Shown piece after piece: positions 14,985 through 24,765 of a DNA stretch of 64,000 nt. The translations under genes and the position numbers were made by a program. The notes under the pieces are model-generated. The model searched no databases. It was not told the DNA's origin and worked only from the letters and a program-made list of their open reading frames with translations. Numbering within the stretch: the first letter of the stretch is position 1; the number at the start of each line of letters is the position of its first letter. Source of the stretch: Streptococcus sp. Marseille-P6264 (GTDB lineage Bacteria; Bacillota; Bacilli; Lactobacillales; Streptococcaceae). The stretch lies in assembly GCF_902460355.1 (NCBI RefSeq), contig NZ_CABPTO010000001.1:434001-498000 (forward strand), in the 5' to 3' direction.

Positions 14985-15683
14985 CTAGTTATGTGATGCC
15001 CATGCTTGGTCTGTTTCCAGAACATCTTGAGTCGTGTATTGTCCACGGTAAGGATTGTAAACCATATTAGACGCTCCTGTCTGATAGCTAGGCGAATCAA
15101 ACTGAGTCAGATTGTATGTTTCAATCAGATAGTTCAATTTTGCATAGTAATGACTATCCGTTGCATATACACCTGTCAAGGCAGCTGTCGCGTCTTGATA
15201 AGTTGGTGCATTGCTCTTCCAAGCCCCCGCAAAATGACTTTGTCTCAAGACATAAACATAGTCCTGAAGTGATTCAGCGTAGCTTGAGTAAGAGCGGAAT
15301 TGATCATTGATTGCGTAGGTATTGCCCTGACCGTCTTCTTCCAAAGTCTCCATCGTTGCTGACTGACCAGCATAGGCTCCTTTAATCCCGAACAGATTAT
15401 AGTGAGGATAGCCTGATAGACCAGACTGGCCAGAACCACTCTCTAAAATAGCTTGTGCAATCATCACAGAAGCATACAGATCATTATCCTGAGCCAACTG
15501 GCGAGCTGGCTCACTGATTTGTGAAATGAAATATTCTGTTTGGTTCAATGGTTGCTGAACAGCATCATTTGCACTTGCTGGCTTGATTTGCTTTGACAAA
15601 GCCAGACCAAAGACAACGGTTGACACCATTACTGCCAAACCTGTCAAAAGTTTTTTTCTTTCTTTTGAAATTCTCTTCTTCAC
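14985..15683 (-). CDS. Secreted glucosaminidase-domain peptidoglycan hydrolase (Mur1-like)
   Basis: 232 residues. A basic N-terminus and one hydrophobic helix (LLTGLAVMVSTVVFGLAL) form a signal or anchor. A Glucosaminidase (FlgJ/Mur1-type) domain follows: SVMIAQAILESGSGQSGLS contains the catalytic Glu, then NLFGIKGAY and the YATDSHYYAKL C-terminal motif. It would cleave N-acetylglucosaminyl bonds in cell-wall glycan, for remodelling or daughter-cell separation. I chose the GTG start at 15683 because AGGAG lies 7 nt upstream and the upstream frame looks non-coding. No LysM or choline-binding module is present. Confidence 0.85.
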   Translation of the reverse strand: MKKRISKERKKLLTGLAVMVSTVVFGLALSKQIKPASANDAVQQPLNQTEYFISQISEPARQLAQDNDLYASVMIAQAILESGSGQSGLSGYPHYNLFGIKGAYAGQSATMETLEEDGQGNTYAINDQFRSYSSYAESLQDYVYVLRQSHFAGAWKSNAPTYQDATAALTGVYATDSHYYAKLNYLIETYNLTQFDSPSYQTGASNMVYNPYRGQYTTQDVLETDQAWASHN

Positions 15684-15876
15684 AGTCTTTCTCCTAAATA
15701 CAATATTTATTCTACTATTGTAACATACTAAAAGCAAAATAACATTAGCAATAAATTACAAGTATATGACATTTTTTAGATTTTTAACAAATATAAGTCT
15801 TACAAGCCACGATTGTTACAAGTAAAATTTCCTCGTTTGGCGTTATCACTAAGTTATACAGCTCTATCTAAAGATG

Positions 15877-15912
15877 AAAATAACCTGACTCCAATCCATA
15901 CGGAATCAGGTT
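15877..15912 (-). terminator. Terminator of the dfrA-clpX-engB operon
   Basis: Stem AACCTGATTCC / GGAGTCAGGTT with one mismatch, followed by a modest T run (ATTTTC) on the minus strand, about 55 nt after the engB stop. Confidence 0.65.
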
Positions 15913-15966
15913 AGGATATTTAAACTTTGAAGGTTCAACTATCTCATTTCCCTTATCATCTACTAT

Positions 15967-16554
15967 CTAAATTTTGCCCAAAATCGCATCCCAAGCTTGA
16001 TCAAGACCAGTTTTATCAACTGAAGAAAAGATAATAAAATCGTCAGTCTTGTCAAAATCCAACTTTTTCTTGATGGCACTTTCATGCTTGTTCCACTTAC
16101 CACGCGGAATTTTATCCGCCTTGGTAGCCACAACAATAACTGGAATTTCATAGTATTTGAGGAATTCATACATCTGCACATCATCCGCACTAGGATCATG
16201 GCGTAAGTCTACTAGGCTCACGACCGCTTGCAGATTGTCCCGACTGGTCAAGTATTCCTCAATCATTTTGCCCCATTTAGCGCGCTCCGTTTTCGAAACC
16301 TTGGCATAGCCGTAGCCAGGAACATCCACAAAACGGAGCTTGTCATCGATATTGAAAAAGTTCAACAACTGTGTTTTACCAGGCTTACCTGAAGTCCGTG
16401 CTAGATTTTTACGATTGAGCAGAGTATTGATAAAACTAGATTTACCAACATTGGAGCGACCCGCCAAGGCGATTTCTGGGATATCATCCTGAGGGTAATG
16501 CGATTTATTGGCTGCGCTCAGCAAAATCTCAGCATTATGTGTATTGATTTCCAT
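15967..16554 (-). CDS. engB: Ribosome-biogenesis GTPase YsxC/EngB
   Basis: 195 residues, TrmE-Era-EngA-YihA class GTPase. G1 is [10 protein letters not shown]3 DVPGYG and G4 TKADK. It helps assembly of the 50S subunit and is essential in several Firmicutes. It lies 9 nt behind clpX, an arrangement conserved in streptococci, and is the last gene of the operon. Confidence 0.95.
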   Translation of the reverse strand: MEINTHNAEILLSAANKSHYPQDDIPEIALAGRSNVGKSSFINTLLNRKNLARTSGKPGKTQLLNFFNIDDKLRFVDVPGYGYAKVSKTERAKWGKMIEEYLTSRDNLQAVVSLVDLRHDPSADDVQMYEFLKYYEIPVIVVATKADKIPRGKWNKHESAIKKKLDFDKTDDFIIFSSVDKTGLDQAWDAILGKI

Positions 16555-16563
16555 AAGCTTCCC

Positions 16564-17793
16564 CTAGGCAGTTTCTAAGATTGGCTTGTCTGTGCCGTCC
16601 ACTGCTTCCTTCGTGATCCGAACCAGCTTAACATTTTCCTGACTTGGTACTTCAAACATGACATCCATCATGGTTTCTTCAATAATGGAACGAAGTCCAC
16701 GCGCACCTGTCTTGCGTTCGATGGCTTTTCTTGCAATGGCTTGTAGGGCTTCCTCGTCAAATTCAAGCTCAACATCATCATAAGAAAGCAAGGTTTGGTA
16801 TTGCTTCACTAGCGCATTTCTCGGTTCATTCAAAATGCGAACCAGATCATCAACGGTCAGCTGCTCTAGAGCTGCAAAAACTGGCAAACGACCAATCAAC
16901 TCAGGAATAATCCCAAATTTTTGAATATCGTCCGCAACAATAGCTTGCATATAAGACGCACCCTCGTCGATTGCCTTATTATTTTGACCGAAGCCGATAA
17001 TCTTCTCACCAAGACGTTGCTTAACAATTTCTTCGATACCATCAAAAGCGCCACCAACGATAAAGAGAATGTTCTTGGTATCAACCTGAATCATTTCTTG
17101 CTGTGGATGCTTACGACCACCCTGAGGAGGTACGCTGGCAACCGTTCCTTCGATAATCTTCAGCAGGGCTTGCTGAACACCCTCACCTGAAACATCACGA
17201 GTGATAGAAACATTTTCGCTCTTCTTAGCAATCTTGTCGATTTCATCCACATAGATGATGCCGCGTTCTGCCCGTTCAATATTGAAGTCAGCTGCCTGTA
17301 AAAGCTTGAGCAGGATATTTTCCACGTCTTCACCCACATAGCCAGCCTCAGTCAAAGCTGTAGCATCCGCGATAGCAAAAGGAACATTGAGGCTACGCGC
17401 CAAGGTCTGAGCCAGGAATGTTTTCCCAGATCCAGTTGGACCAATCATGAGGATGTTGGATTTTTGCAGCTCCACATCATCCTCTTCGCGACTATCATGA
17501 AAATTAATCCGCTTATAGTGATTGTAAACGGCAACAGCCAAAGCTCGCTTAGCACGATCCTGACCAATCACATAGTGGTTCAAAATATTGAGCAATTCTT
17601 GTGGTTTTGGTACTTCAGAAAGATCAGCCAGGACTTCCTCAGCTAATTCTTCTCGGATAATTTCCTGTGCCAACTCGACACATTCATTACAGATAAAGGC
17701 ATTGTTGCCCGCAATAATTTTTTGGACTTCGTCCTGATTCTTTCCACAGAAAGAACAATATACCATCATCTCATTATTACGATTTGTAGGCAT
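16564..17793 (-). CDS. clpX: ATP-dependent Clp protease ATP-binding subunit ClpX
   Basis: 409 residues. The N-terminal zinc domain has the four cysteines of CSFCGKNQ and ICNECV. The AAA+ core has Walker A GPTGSGKT, the pore loop GYVGED, Walker [11 protein letters not shown] and an RGLRS sensor-2 motif. It unfolds tagged or regulatory proteins and feeds them to ClpP. The gene lies between a small membrane protein gene (46-nt gap) and engB (9-nt gap). Confidence 0.97.
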   Translation of the reverse strand: MPTNRNNEMMVYCSFCGKNQDEVQKIIAGNNAFICNECVELAQEIIREELAEEVLADLSEVPKPQELLNILNHYVIGQDRAKRALAVAVYNHYKRINFHDSREEDDVELQKSNILMIGPTGSGKTFLAQTLARSLNVPFAIADATALTEAGYVGEDVENILLKLLQAADFNIERAERGIIYVDEIDKIAKKSENVSITRDVSGEGVQQALLKIIEGTVASVPPQGGRKHPQQEMIQVDTKNILFIVGGAFDGIEEIVKQRLGEKIIGFGQNNKAIDEGASYMQAIVADDIQKFGIIPELIGRLPVFAALEQLTVDDLVRILNEPRNALVKQYQTLLSYDDVELEFDEEALQAIARKAIERKTGARGLRSIIEETMMDVMFEVPSQENVKLVRITKEAVDGTDKPILETA

Positions 17794-17839
17794 TTTTTAC
17801 TCCCATTCTAAATTTCTAATTCAATTTTTTATTTACATT

Positions 17840-18010
17840 TTAAAAGAGGGTCATATAAAAAGCATGGATGGAATTAACAAGATTCGTAAAAGCATTTAAC
17901 AAAAATAAAATAGCCAATCCAAAACGTTTTTTACGAAAAGTCTGAAAAGAACAAATCAGACAAATTGCACATAAAAAGGCCGTAAAAAAACCAAAAACAC
18001 TTCTTTCCAT
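17840..18010 (-). CDS. 56-residue membrane protein between dfrA and clpX
   Basis: A short gene, easily missed: MERSVFGFFTAFLCAICLIC then a basic turn (FRKKRFG) and a second helix (LAILFLLNAFTNLVNSIHAF). Two membrane helices, both charged ends short. It starts 2 nt after the dfrA stop and 46 nt before clpX, so it is surely cotranscribed. A small protein at this spot is, from memory, also present in other streptococci. The ribosome site is weak (TAGGA close to the ATG), suggesting coupling to dfrA translation. Function unknown. Confidence 0.75.
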   Translation of the reverse strand: MERSVFGFFTAFLCAICLICSFQTFRKKRFGLAILFLLNAFTNLVNSIHAFYMTLF

Positions 18011-18012
18011 TC

Positions 18013-18525
18013 CTATGAACCCTTTCTTTTGAGGATTTTTACGGTGAAATCATACTCATTTTTTTCATCTTTGGGTCGAAAGCGACTGCTCGCTTCCTCG
18101 AACTGTGTCAGATCAAAGTCTGTTGGGAAATAAGTATCACCTTCTAAGCTAGCATGGATTTCTGTCTTAATCACCTCATCCAAGTCATGCTCAAACAAAG
18201 AAAAGATTTGGCCGCCACCGATAATATAGAGATTTTTCTCTTGCTCTTGATACCATTTCAACACCGATGAAAGATCATGAAATACCAAAACACGCTCATC
18301 TTCAATCTGATAATCCCTATCGCGTGTCAAAATCAGAGTCTTTCTATTTGGCAACACGCGCCGATGCATGCCATCAAAAGTCACCCGCCCCATTAAAATT
18401 GCATGTCCAGTCGTGATTTCCTTGAAATGTTTCAACTCTGCCGGTAAATGCCATGGCAAGCTTTGGTTTTTGCCAATCAGACCATTTTGATCCTGTGCCC
18501 AAATCGCCGCAATCTTTTTCGTCAT
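18013..18525 (-). CDS. folA: Dihydrofolate reductase
   Basis: 170 residues. [20 protein letters not shown] and [13 protein letters not shown] form the substrate pocket, with the catalytic acid at the usual position in [16 protein letters not shown] and YIIGGGQIF bind NADPH. It makes tetrahydrofolate for thymidylate, purine and methionine synthesis and is the trimethoprim target. First gene of the dfrA / 56-aa / clpX / engB transcript; thyA lies about 0.8 kb upstream on the same strand, separated by another gene and terminators. Confidence 0.95.
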   Translation of the reverse strand: MTKKIAAIWAQDQNGLIGKNQSLPWHLPAELKHFKEITTGHAILMGRVTFDGMHRRVLPNRKTLILTRDRDYQIEDERVLVFHDLSSVLKWYQEQEKNLYIIGGGQIFSLFEHDLDEVIKTEIHASLEGDTYFPTDFDLTQFEEASSRFRPKDEKNEYDFTVKILKRKGS

Positions 18526-18629
18526 TTCTCCATCCTTCGCATTGATATTTCTATTCTATCAAAATTTATTAAAAAAGACTTGTTTGGACTATCACTTCTA
18601 TCTATTTATTTTTGTCAGCCAATCCAGAT

Positions 18630-18659
18630 AAAAAATCGATAACCCAAAAGATTATCGAC
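18630..18659 (-). terminator. Terminator of the secreted-protein gene
   Basis: Stem TCGATAA / TTATCGA, loop TCTTTTGGG, then six T on the minus strand. It separates 18679-19164 from folA. Confidence 0.75.
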
Positions 18660-18678
18660 TATTTGTTTGCTAGGCAAA

Positions 18679-19164
18679 TTACTCTTTCTTCATCTTTTTG
18701 ACAAAGACAAATCCTACAACAGCAGCTACAAGGCCAAACAAGGAAACGTTCAAGAGGGTTGAGTCTGTCTTCTTAGGCTCAGCAGTGGCGGCCTCTTTTT
18801 TATCCGCTAAGGGATCAATATCGCATCCCTCTCTTTTGACTGACCTACCTTCAGTTGAATCCTCAGCATTGCTTTGCTCGGTCCCTTTGTTTTTAGGGCC
18901 TTTTCCATGACAAAGCAAATCAATCGTATAGGATTTCTTTCCCTGATTTGCCCCATCCGAACCTTGGTCTACAAGCTGTAGAAAATCATCTTCTTCCACT
19001 GAAGAATCCGCAATTTGCTCAAGTTGGGACTCTGCCTGCTGGACTTCATCCGCACCCACAAGAGCCATCGGTGTCACAGAAACCGATAAGCCAAGCAAAC
19101 ATGAACAAATGCCCAGACTAAAGAGTTTTCTCCTGCTTCTATGTGTTAAAAGATTTGCTTCCAT
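18679..19164 (-). CDS. Predicted secreted, C-terminally membrane-anchored protein of unknown function
   Basis: 161 residues. The signal peptide (RRKLFSLGICSCLLGLSVSV, cleavage near VGADE) is followed by an acidic stretch, a polar middle with two cysteines (DLLCHGKGPKNKG and REGCDID) and a C-terminal helix LLNVSLFGLVAAVVGFVFV plus KKMKKE. The tail looks like a sortase-type anchor without a recognisable LPXTG, so it is more likely a membrane anchor. ATG 19164 has GGAGG 7 nt upstream, excluding 19200. I do not recognise the family; the two cysteines could form a disulfide in the exported part. Confidence 0.75.
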   Translation of the reverse strand: MEANLLTHRSRRKLFSLGICSCLLGLSVSVTPMALVGADEVQQAESQLEQIADSSVEEDDFLQLVDQGSDGANQGKKSYTIDLLCHGKGPKNKGTEQSNAEDSTEGRSVKREGCDIDPLADKKEAATAEPKKTDSTLLNVSLFGLVAAVVGFVFVKKMKKE

Positions 19165-19258
19165 ATCAATACCTCCGAGATAGGCACTAGCGAAACACAT
19201 ATATCTATTGTCATTATAGCACTTACAAAATATATTTCAATCATTTGCTCTTGACAAT

Positions 19259-19290
19259 TTAAAATCCCCACTGACCTTCATTCAGTAGGG
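19259..19290 (-). terminator. Terminator of thyA
   Basis: Stem CCCTACTGA / TCAGTGGGG on the minus strand with one mismatch, followed by ATTTTAAATT. Confidence 0.7.
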
Positions 19291-19299
19291 AAAATACAA

Positions 19300-20139
19300 T
19301 CAAATCGCTAAGTCAAATTTGAGCTGAGGTTTGACTGGATCGTAGTCTAAGAGCTCAAAGTCCTCTGCTTTGATATCAAAGAAATTGGTTCCGTCTGGCA
19401 CATTTAAAACGAGCCGTGGTTGGCAGTTGCTAGGTTCCCGACGCAATAGCTCCTCCGCCTGCTCGAACTGATTGTCATAGATATGCAGGTTGTTGACAAA
19501 GTAAAAGAACTTGCCGACTTTCCAACCGAAATGCTTGGCAATCATCATCTGCAGAGCCACATACTGCATAGCATTGATGTGGTGTGCCACCAGCATATCA
19601 TTTGAACGCTGGGTCAGAGTCGCATCCAGATAAATGTCTCCATCTACACGTCGAACGTCAAACATGGTCTGAAAAGCGCATGGTAGCAGACCGTCTGTTT
19701 CTTCAAACGCTTCATAATCCCAGAGAGAGATGATATTGCGGCGGTTCCAAGGATTGGCTTCCAGCTGTTGGAGAATTTTATGGATAATGTCATGCTTCTT
19801 GACAACAGCTCCGTAGCGCTGGCCAATAGTACCCGTATCGCCGACTTCCCAGTCATTCCAGTAGTGAACATGATACTTGTCGTTGAGCAGTTCCAGGCTA
19901 TTGGACTGGTCTTGATAGATCCAAAGAACTTCCTTGATGGCAGACTTGATAGCAATAGGGCGCAGAGTCGTAATTGGGAACTCTCCCTTGCTCAAATCGT
20001 ATTCTGCGAAAGAACCAGTGATATATTTAGAGTTGGCCACATTTCCATCCTTGTAACGCGGACGGGCATTTTCAGAGAAAACGCCTTGCTCCATAATCTT
20101 TTTTATATTCTCTTTAAAAATCGTATCTGCTTTAGTCAT
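19300..20139 (-). CDS. thyA: Thymidylate synthase
   Basis: 279 residues. The catalytic cysteine is in [33 protein letters not shown] and [15 protein letters not shown] are further family motifs. It makes dTMP from dUMP using methylene-tetrahydrofolate, giving the dihydrofolate that FolA (nearby) reduces. An extended -10 (TGCTATACT, -10 at 20174-20169) lies about 30 nt upstream, and AGGAGAC precedes the ATG. Confidence 0.96.
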   Translation of the reverse strand: MTKADTIFKENIKKIMEQGVFSENARPRYKDGNVANSKYITGSFAEYDLSKGEFPITTLRPIAIKSAIKEVLWIYQDQSNSLELLNDKYHVHYWNDWEVGDTGTIGQRYGAVVKKHDIIHKILQQLEANPWNRRNIISLWDYEAFEETDGLLPCAFQTMFDVRRVDGDIYLDATLTQRSNDMLVAHHINAMQYVALQMMIAKHFGWKVGKFFYFVNNLHIYDNQFEQAEELLRREPSNCQPRLVLNVPDGTNFFDIKAEDFELLDYDPVKPQLKFDLAI

Positions 20140-20184
20140 GATGTCTCCTGAATCCTTAAACTTTCTTTAGTATAGCAGATTTTT

Positions 20185-20218
20185 CAAAAAAATTCTCCTG
20201 CCAAGTTTAGCAGGAGAA
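20185..20218 (-). terminator. Terminator of the small lipoprotein gene
   Basis: Perfect stem TTCTCCTGC / GCAGGAGAA with loop TAAACTTG and seven T, 5 nt after the stop codon at 20223. Confidence 0.88.
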
Positions 20219-20222
20219 AAGT

Positions 20223-20630
20223 TTATTTGACCCATTCATCTGGATGATTGAGCTTATTGACATCTCTTTCTGATAATCTCAAGGTGATATCTGACACAGC
20301 AGGAATATTTGAGATGGTAACATAGGGGTAGTTTTTGTAGGTCGTAAATTTGACACCATTTTCTCCCTTTCTTCCACTAATATCGTAGATATAATTAACC
20401 TCTGCATCATCAGGCAAATCGACCCAGGCATCTTCATTATCTTCCTCAGACTCTACCAGATCTAAAATATCTGCAAATTCATCCAAGGTTTTGGTGTTTC
20501 TTGTCTGATAAATCTGCTGATTCTGACTATTCAATATGGTCAGAAAACCTTCTGTCTTGGATTTGCAAGCGGATAAAATCAAAATAAAGATGGGAAGTAC
20601 TACTAAAAAATAAGCGATTTTTCTCTTCAT
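20223..20630 (-). CDS. Small lipoprotein of unknown function
   Basis: 135 residues with a type II signal peptide: MKRKIAYFLV..., lipobox ILSAC with the lipidated Cys22. The exported part is acidic in the middle (VESEEDNEDAW) and predicted mostly strand, with GRKGENGVKFTTYKNYPYV and DITLRLSERDVNKL. No catalytic motif is recognised. It lies 44 nt downstream of glk on the same strand and may be cotranscribed. Confidence 0.78.
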   Translation of the reverse strand: MKRKIAYFLVVLPIFILILSACKSKTEGFLTILNSQNQQIYQTRNTKTLDEFADILDLVESEEDNEDAWVDLPDDAEVNYIYDISGRKGENGVKFTTYKNYPYVTISNIPAVSDITLRLSERDVNKLNHPDEWVK

Positions 20631-20674
20631 TTTAGCCCTCCTTATAGCTTTGCTAAGAGAGGATATGGTTAGAA

Positions 20675-21634
20675 CTACTGAAGTACCAGCGAAGCCGCTC
20701 CGATAACTCCGGCATCGTTTCCGAGAGTTGCAAGAGCTAATTTAGTTGATGTACGCACTTGTGGGAAGGTATTTTCATCATAAACCTTCTGAACACCTTG
20801 CAGAAGGAATTCTCCTGCTGCTGATACTCCGCCACCGATAACAATAGTTGATGGATTAAGGATAGAACCGATATTGGCGCAAGCAATTCCTAAGTAGCGA
20901 GAGAAGTTACGGTAAACGATCAAGGCAAGGTCGTCACCTTCTTTAGCAAGGTCAAAGACAGTTTTAGCTGTTACTTCTTCTCCATCATCAATCAAGCGTT
21001 TCAAGGTTGCATCACCTTCGTATTCGTCAGCATAGCGACGCGTCAAGTTGACAATCCCTGTTGCTGAAGCCACTGTCTCAAGACAGCCCTTTTTACCACA
21101 GGTACATGCGATTGGTTGGTCGAAGTCAACAGTGATGTGCCCCAGCTCTCCTGCTGCACCAGCTACACCGTGAAGAAGTTTACCTTCTGCAACAATACCG
21201 CCACCAACACCAGTACCAAGCGTCATAAAGACAACGTCTGGTTGGTTGTCACCAGCACCCATCCAACGCTCACCAAGCGCAGCTACGTTGGCATCATTAT
21301 CGATGAAGAATGGAATACCCAAGGCTTTTTCAATCTTTTCTTTAATTGGTTGAAGGGTTTTCCAGTTTAGGTTGTAGGCACCGATAACAGTCCCTTTTTC
21401 ACGATCAACCACACCAGGTGATCCCATTCCAATTCCGATAAAGTTCTCTGCTGATAGATTTAAGAGCTCCAAGCGATGCTGGATAGACTCAATCATATCG
21501 TCTACAATATGGCTTCCTTCATCCAAAATATTGGTTTTAATAGACCATTTTTCTTGGATTTCGCCCTCTTGCGTTAAAATTGCAAATTTGATAGATGTAC
21601 CACCAAGGTCAATCCCAATAATTTTTTTTGACAT
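20675..21634 (-). CDS. glk: ROK-family glucokinase
   Basis: 319 residues. The ATP-binding start is IGIDLGGTSIKFAIL; the glucose site includes GMGSPGVVD and FIDNDANVAALGE; the ROK zinc cysteines are in CTCGKKGCLETVAS. It phosphorylates intracellular glucose to glucose-6-phosphate. ATG 21634 has GAGGAGA upstream; the frame upstream of it overlaps the promoter. An extended -10 (TGC + TATAAT at 21671-21666) is present. Confidence 0.95.
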   Translation of the reverse strand: MSKKIIGIDLGGTSIKFAILTQEGEIQEKWSIKTNILDEGSHIVDDMIESIQHRLELLNLSAENFIGIGMGSPGVVDREKGTVIGAYNLNWKTLQPIKEKIEKALGIPFFIDNDANVAALGERWMGAGDNQPDVVFMTLGTGVGGGIVAEGKLLHGVAGAAGELGHITVDFDQPIACTCGKKGCLETVASATGIVNLTRRYADEYEGDATLKRLIDDGEEVTAKTVFDLAKEGDDLALIVYRNFSRYLGIACANIGSILNPSTIVIGGGVSAAGEFLLQGVQKVYDENTFPQVRTSTKLALATLGNDAGVIGAASLVLQ

Positions 21635-21745
21635 GATATTCTCCTCTGTATTCGTTCTCCCTCTTATTATAGCAGATTTTTTTAACGATGAAAAGGTTTG
21701 CACGGTATTTTTTGCTTTTAGTTTATGCTCATTTCAATACAAAGC

Positions 21746-21770
21746 AAAATCGGCACCTCTTAAGGCGCCG
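21746..21770 (-). terminator. Probable terminator of the murA-epuA-endA region
   Basis: Stem CGGCGCC / GGTGCCG with loop TTAAGA, then ATTTTG on the minus strand. The T run is short and it lies about 70 nt after the endA stop. Confidence 0.5.
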
Positions 21771-21841
21771 GGAAGTCTATTGAAGACATGAAAGCCAGCT
21801 TAGCTGCTGACTTCAAATAAATCATATTATGTAAACCACAT

Positions 21842-22690
21842 TTATCTAAGGCTCACTTTGCCAGTACGATAATCAAGGACAATTCCTGACTGGACATTTG
21901 GGACAAAAACATTGAATTCCAAACTTCCATCGCTGGACTTGGCTTCTAAATGCGAGCCAGATGGCACCAGATCATTTTCCGAAGCATAAATCAAAGTGAC
22001 ACGATAACGGACTCGCTTATTCTGATCCAAGGCACGACGAATCTGAGTTTCATAGTAATTCTGCCCCGTCGAGTTGTCTTTATTGGCCTGATTGGCCCAA
22101 GCTGTCTGGACTGCGATATTGGCTGGATTGCTAGTAGAGGCGTCGAATCCCTTTAAACCACCAATCAGCGAGTAAGCCAAGAGATGCCCGCGATCCACTG
22201 CATGGTTGTATTCACCTGATAGATGTTTGACTTGGTGCCAACCGGCAGGAACCCAAGAAGTAGAACCATTTCCCGTTTCTTCTCGTGATTTATACTGGCG
22301 GGTCGATTTTGCAAGCAAGGCATTGGCGACTGTTGGAACCGTCTGCCCCTGAACAATCTTCGTTTTATTATCTGCATAAGGTGCACTCGACACTTTGGTA
22401 TTTAAGTTCGTTTTATTCCCATCGATGATGAAAGCTCCAGCTCCATTCCACTCGATTTTTCCACCAAGTTGTGAACGCACTGAATCAGTGAGAACACTCT
22501 CAGCCAGTGTTTGATCAGGTGTACTGGCATCCCTATTTTGACTAATGACTGACGATGTATTTACCGCTGGTGACTGATTGCCATTTCCAAAAAAGTAGGC
22601 TCCCAGTGATAAAGTCAGAGCAACCAGAAGCCCAGCTATAGTCTGAGTAGATTTAGTGCTCTTTTTTTGTAATTTCTTTCTTTTTGGCAT
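21842..22690 (-). CDS. endA: Membrane-anchored DNA/RNA non-specific endonuclease EndA
   Basis: 282 residues. Lys-rich cytoplasmic start, one membrane helix ([19 protein letters not shown]), then the beta-beta-alpha metal nuclease domain: [15 protein letters not shown] carries the DRGH motif with the catalytic His, and [16 protein letters not shown] the Mg-binding Asn. In pneumococcus EndA degrades one strand of DNA during transformation and also degrades neutrophil DNA traps. It lies downstream of murA-epuA as in S. pneumoniae, though a hairpin separates it from epuA. Confidence 0.95.
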   Translation of the reverse strand: MPKRKKLQKKSTKSTQTIAGLLVALTLSLGAYFFGNGNQSPAVNTSSVISQNRDASTPDQTLAESVLTDSVRSQLGGKIEWNGAGAFIIDGNKTNLNTKVSSAPYADNKTKIVQGQTVPTVANALLAKSTRQYKSREETGNGSTSWVPAGWHQVKHLSGEYNHAVDRGHLLAYSLIGGLKGFDASTSNPANIAVQTAWANQANKDNSTGQNYYETQIRRALDQNKRVRYRVTLIYASENDLVPSGSHLEAKSSDGSLEFNVFVPNVQSGIVLDYRTGKVSLR

Positions 22691-22702
22691 ATTTTCCTAT
22701 CC

Positions 22703-22736
22703 ATTTAAAAGGACTGTGCAAAGATTCTGCACAGTC
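22703..22736 (-). terminator. Hairpin (partial terminator) between epuA and endA
   Basis: Perfect 9-bp stem GACTGTGCA / TGCACAGTC, followed by CTTTTAAAT on the minus strand. The T run is imperfect, so readthrough into endA is likely. Confidence 0.6.
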
Positions 22737-22763
22737 GGTAAATTAACGAACACTCTCGGCAGA

Positions 22764-22955
22764 TCATTGACCAGTAAACTTAGAAATAAGCTCTTTCCAG
22801 GTATCTGGTGATAAGATAGACCAAGGATTATCTGCATTTCCAATCACACCATATCCGATGACCAGACCAAGACAAAAAATGATAAAAGCGACTATCAGCA
22901 CCAAGGCAACGATGCCTAGCTGTCTAGATAAGTATTTCCAATTTTCACTCATCAT
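22764..22955 (-). CDS. epuA: EpuA family small membrane protein
   Basis: 63 residues: [14 protein letters not shown], one long membrane helix ([20 protein letters not shown]) and an external tail with [18 protein letters not shown]. EpuA lies between murA and endA in pneumococcus; Pfam names the family after an RNA polymerase beta annotation, but the role is not established. The start overlaps the end of murA by 11 nt (or 8 nt if the second ATG is used), which implies translational coupling. Confidence 0.9.
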   Translation of the reverse strand: MMSENWKYLSRQLGIVALVLIVAFIIFCLGLVIGYGVIGNADNPWSILSPDTWKELISKFTGQ

Positions 22956-24225
22956 CTTCTTCCTTTACGCGTTTGACGTTGGCACCAAGAGCTGCCAGCT
23001 TTTCATGAAATTTATAGTAGCCACGATCCAAATGAACTAACTTGCTGACTTTTGTCTCCCCTTCCGCAATCAAGCCCATCAAAATCAAGGTCGCACTAGC
23101 TCGGAGATCTGTCGACATGACTTCTGCTCCCTGCAGGCTGCCACCACCCCAAATCCGAGCGGTATCGCGCATAATGTCGGAGTGAAGTCCCATCCGTCGC
23201 ATCTCTTCTAAGTGCTGGAAGCGATTTTCAAAGACCGTCTCAACCATAACAGACTCTCCTTGGGCTATCGCCATCAAGGCAGTAAACTGAGCCTGCATAT
23301 CGGTTGGGAAACCTGGATATGGCAAGGTCTTGACAGAAACAGCTTTTAACTTTGAAACATCCGAGCGGACACGGATCCCTTCGTCTTCTTCGATCACTTC
23401 CACGCCCATTTCTTGCATTTTTGATAAAAGCGGACGGTTGTGCTCCCAAATCGCATCTTCAATCAGCAAGTCACCGCCTGTCATGGCAGCAGCAACCATA
23501 AAGGTTCCAGCTTCGATACGGTCTTGCACGACATTATGCTCAGCACCATGCAGCTTATCAACGCCGACAATTGTAATCGTCTCCGTTCCTGCTCCTCTGA
23601 CTTTAGCGCCCATTTTATTTAACAATAAAGCCAAATCAACAATCTCAGGCTCCCGAGCAGCATTTTCTAAAACAGTAGTGCCTTGAGCCAAAGTTGCCGC
23701 CATCATAATATTTTGGGTCGCACCAACACTTGGGAAGTCCATGTAAATATGTGCTCCCATCAAGCGGTCTGCCTTAGCTTCGATGTATCCTGCAGTCTGC
23801 GTAATCTGAGCACCCATTGCCTCCAAGCCCTTCAAATGAAGATCGATAGGTCGGCTACCAATCGTACAACCGCCCGGCATAGACACTTTAGCATGCCCAT
23901 TTCGAGCAAGAATGGGACCCAATACAACAATCGAAGCCCGCATCTTGCTGACATACTTATAAGGAGCCTCTTCGGTCAATGGTTTAGTCGCATCTACAAC
24001 TACAGTATTTTCATCTTGGTCAAAGTCTACCTGCGTATTCAAGCCACGAACAACATTGTTCATGGTAAAAACATCCGAAAGGACTGGCACATTCTTGAGT
24101 GTCGTTTTGCCTTCACTGGCCAAGACCGTTGCAGCTAGCAGTGGCAACACTGCATTTTTAGCTCCTTCAATCCTCACTCGACCAACCAGACGATTATTTC
24201 CACCTTGAATAATAATTTTTTCCAT
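22945..24225 (-). CDS. murA: UDP-N-acetylglucosamine 1-carboxyvinyltransferase
   Basis: 426 residues. [20 protein letters not shown] holds the active-site Lys, and [15 protein letters not shown] the cysteine targeted by fosfomycin. It performs the first committed step of peptidoglycan precursor synthesis, adding enolpyruvate to UDP-GlcNAc. Streptococci have two MurA paralogues; this one, next to DUF1146 and the atp operon and upstream of epuA-endA, corresponds to the first by context. Confidence 0.95.
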   Translation of the reverse strand: MEKIIIQGGNNRLVGRVRIEGAKNAVLPLLAATVLASEGKTTLKNVPVLSDVFTMNNVVRGLNTQVDFDQDENTVVVDATKPLTEEAPYKYVSKMRASIVVLGPILARNGHAKVSMPGGCTIGSRPIDLHLKGLEAMGAQITQTAGYIEAKADRLMGAHIYMDFPSVGATQNIMMAATLAQGTTVLENAAREPEIVDLALLLNKMGAKVRGAGTETITIVGVDKLHGAEHNVVQDRIEAGTFMVAAAMTGGDLLIEDAIWEHNRPLLSKMQEMGVEVIEEDEGIRVRSDVSKLKAVSVKTLPYPGFPTDMQAQFTALMAIAQGESVMVETVFENRFQHLEEMRRMGLHSDIMRDTARIWGGGSLQGAEVMSTDLRASATLILMGLIAEGETKVSKLVHLDRGYYKFHEKLAALGANVKRVKEEDDE

Positions 24226-24293
24226 ACTAACTAGTTACTCCAAACCTTAAAAATTCATCCTTACTATCATACCATAAAATCAAGATTCTGACC

Positions 24294-24524
24294 TTATAAA
24301 GTTCCATTAAAGATTGCCCGACTCATATCATAAATGCCGATAAAAAATAGGCTAGCCATGTAGCCCAGGGCAATACTCAGCAACAAAATCAAAAAACGAA
24401 TTTTGATGGCATTATCAGCATTTACTTTTAGAAATCTTTCCCAACTGACCACTGTAGACAAAAGATGAAAAGACATAAAGATAAAGAGCAGATGACTGCA
24501 TAATCGAAACATTAATTCTATCAT
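24294..24524 (-). CDS. DUF1146 family membrane protein
   Basis: 76 residues with two membrane helices. The family pattern is recognisable in FHLLSTVVSWERFLKVNADN (trimmed) and in SIALGYMASLFFIGIYD. DUF1146 (YwzB-like) proteins lie between the atp operon and murA in many Firmicutes, as here. Function unknown. Confidence 0.82.
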   Translation of the reverse strand: MIELMFRLCSHLLFIFMSFHLLSTVVSWERFLKVNADNAIKIRFLILLLSIALGYMASLFFIGIYDMSRAIFNGTL

Positions 24525-24584
24525 AGTTCTTATTATACCATAAGAAAAACTATTTCATGCGGAAAGAAACACGAGACAATAAAA

Positions 24585-24760
24585 GAGAGTGAGACAGAAA
24601 TCGGTAATTCGTTAGAATTCGATTTCGTCGTCCCACCTCCGCACAGTTGAGTAGGGCTGTAAAAGCTGATGAAATCAGCCTAGTAGGACCCACTCAACCA
24701 CTGCGTCTTGCTCGACAATCCAAAGAAAAAATGAGGCTAGGACTTTTGTCCCAGCCTCTT
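24585..24760 (+). repeat. Intergenic repeat, copy B (ends the atp operon)
   Basis: Starts AGAGTGAGACAGAAATCGG and ends with the hairpin GAGGCTAGGAC / GTCCCAGCCTC. Read on the minus strand this hairpin follows the atpC stop by 6 nt and is followed by ATTTTTTCTTT, so the repeat supplies the atp operon terminator. Confidence 0.88.
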
Positions 24761-24765
24761 ACTTA

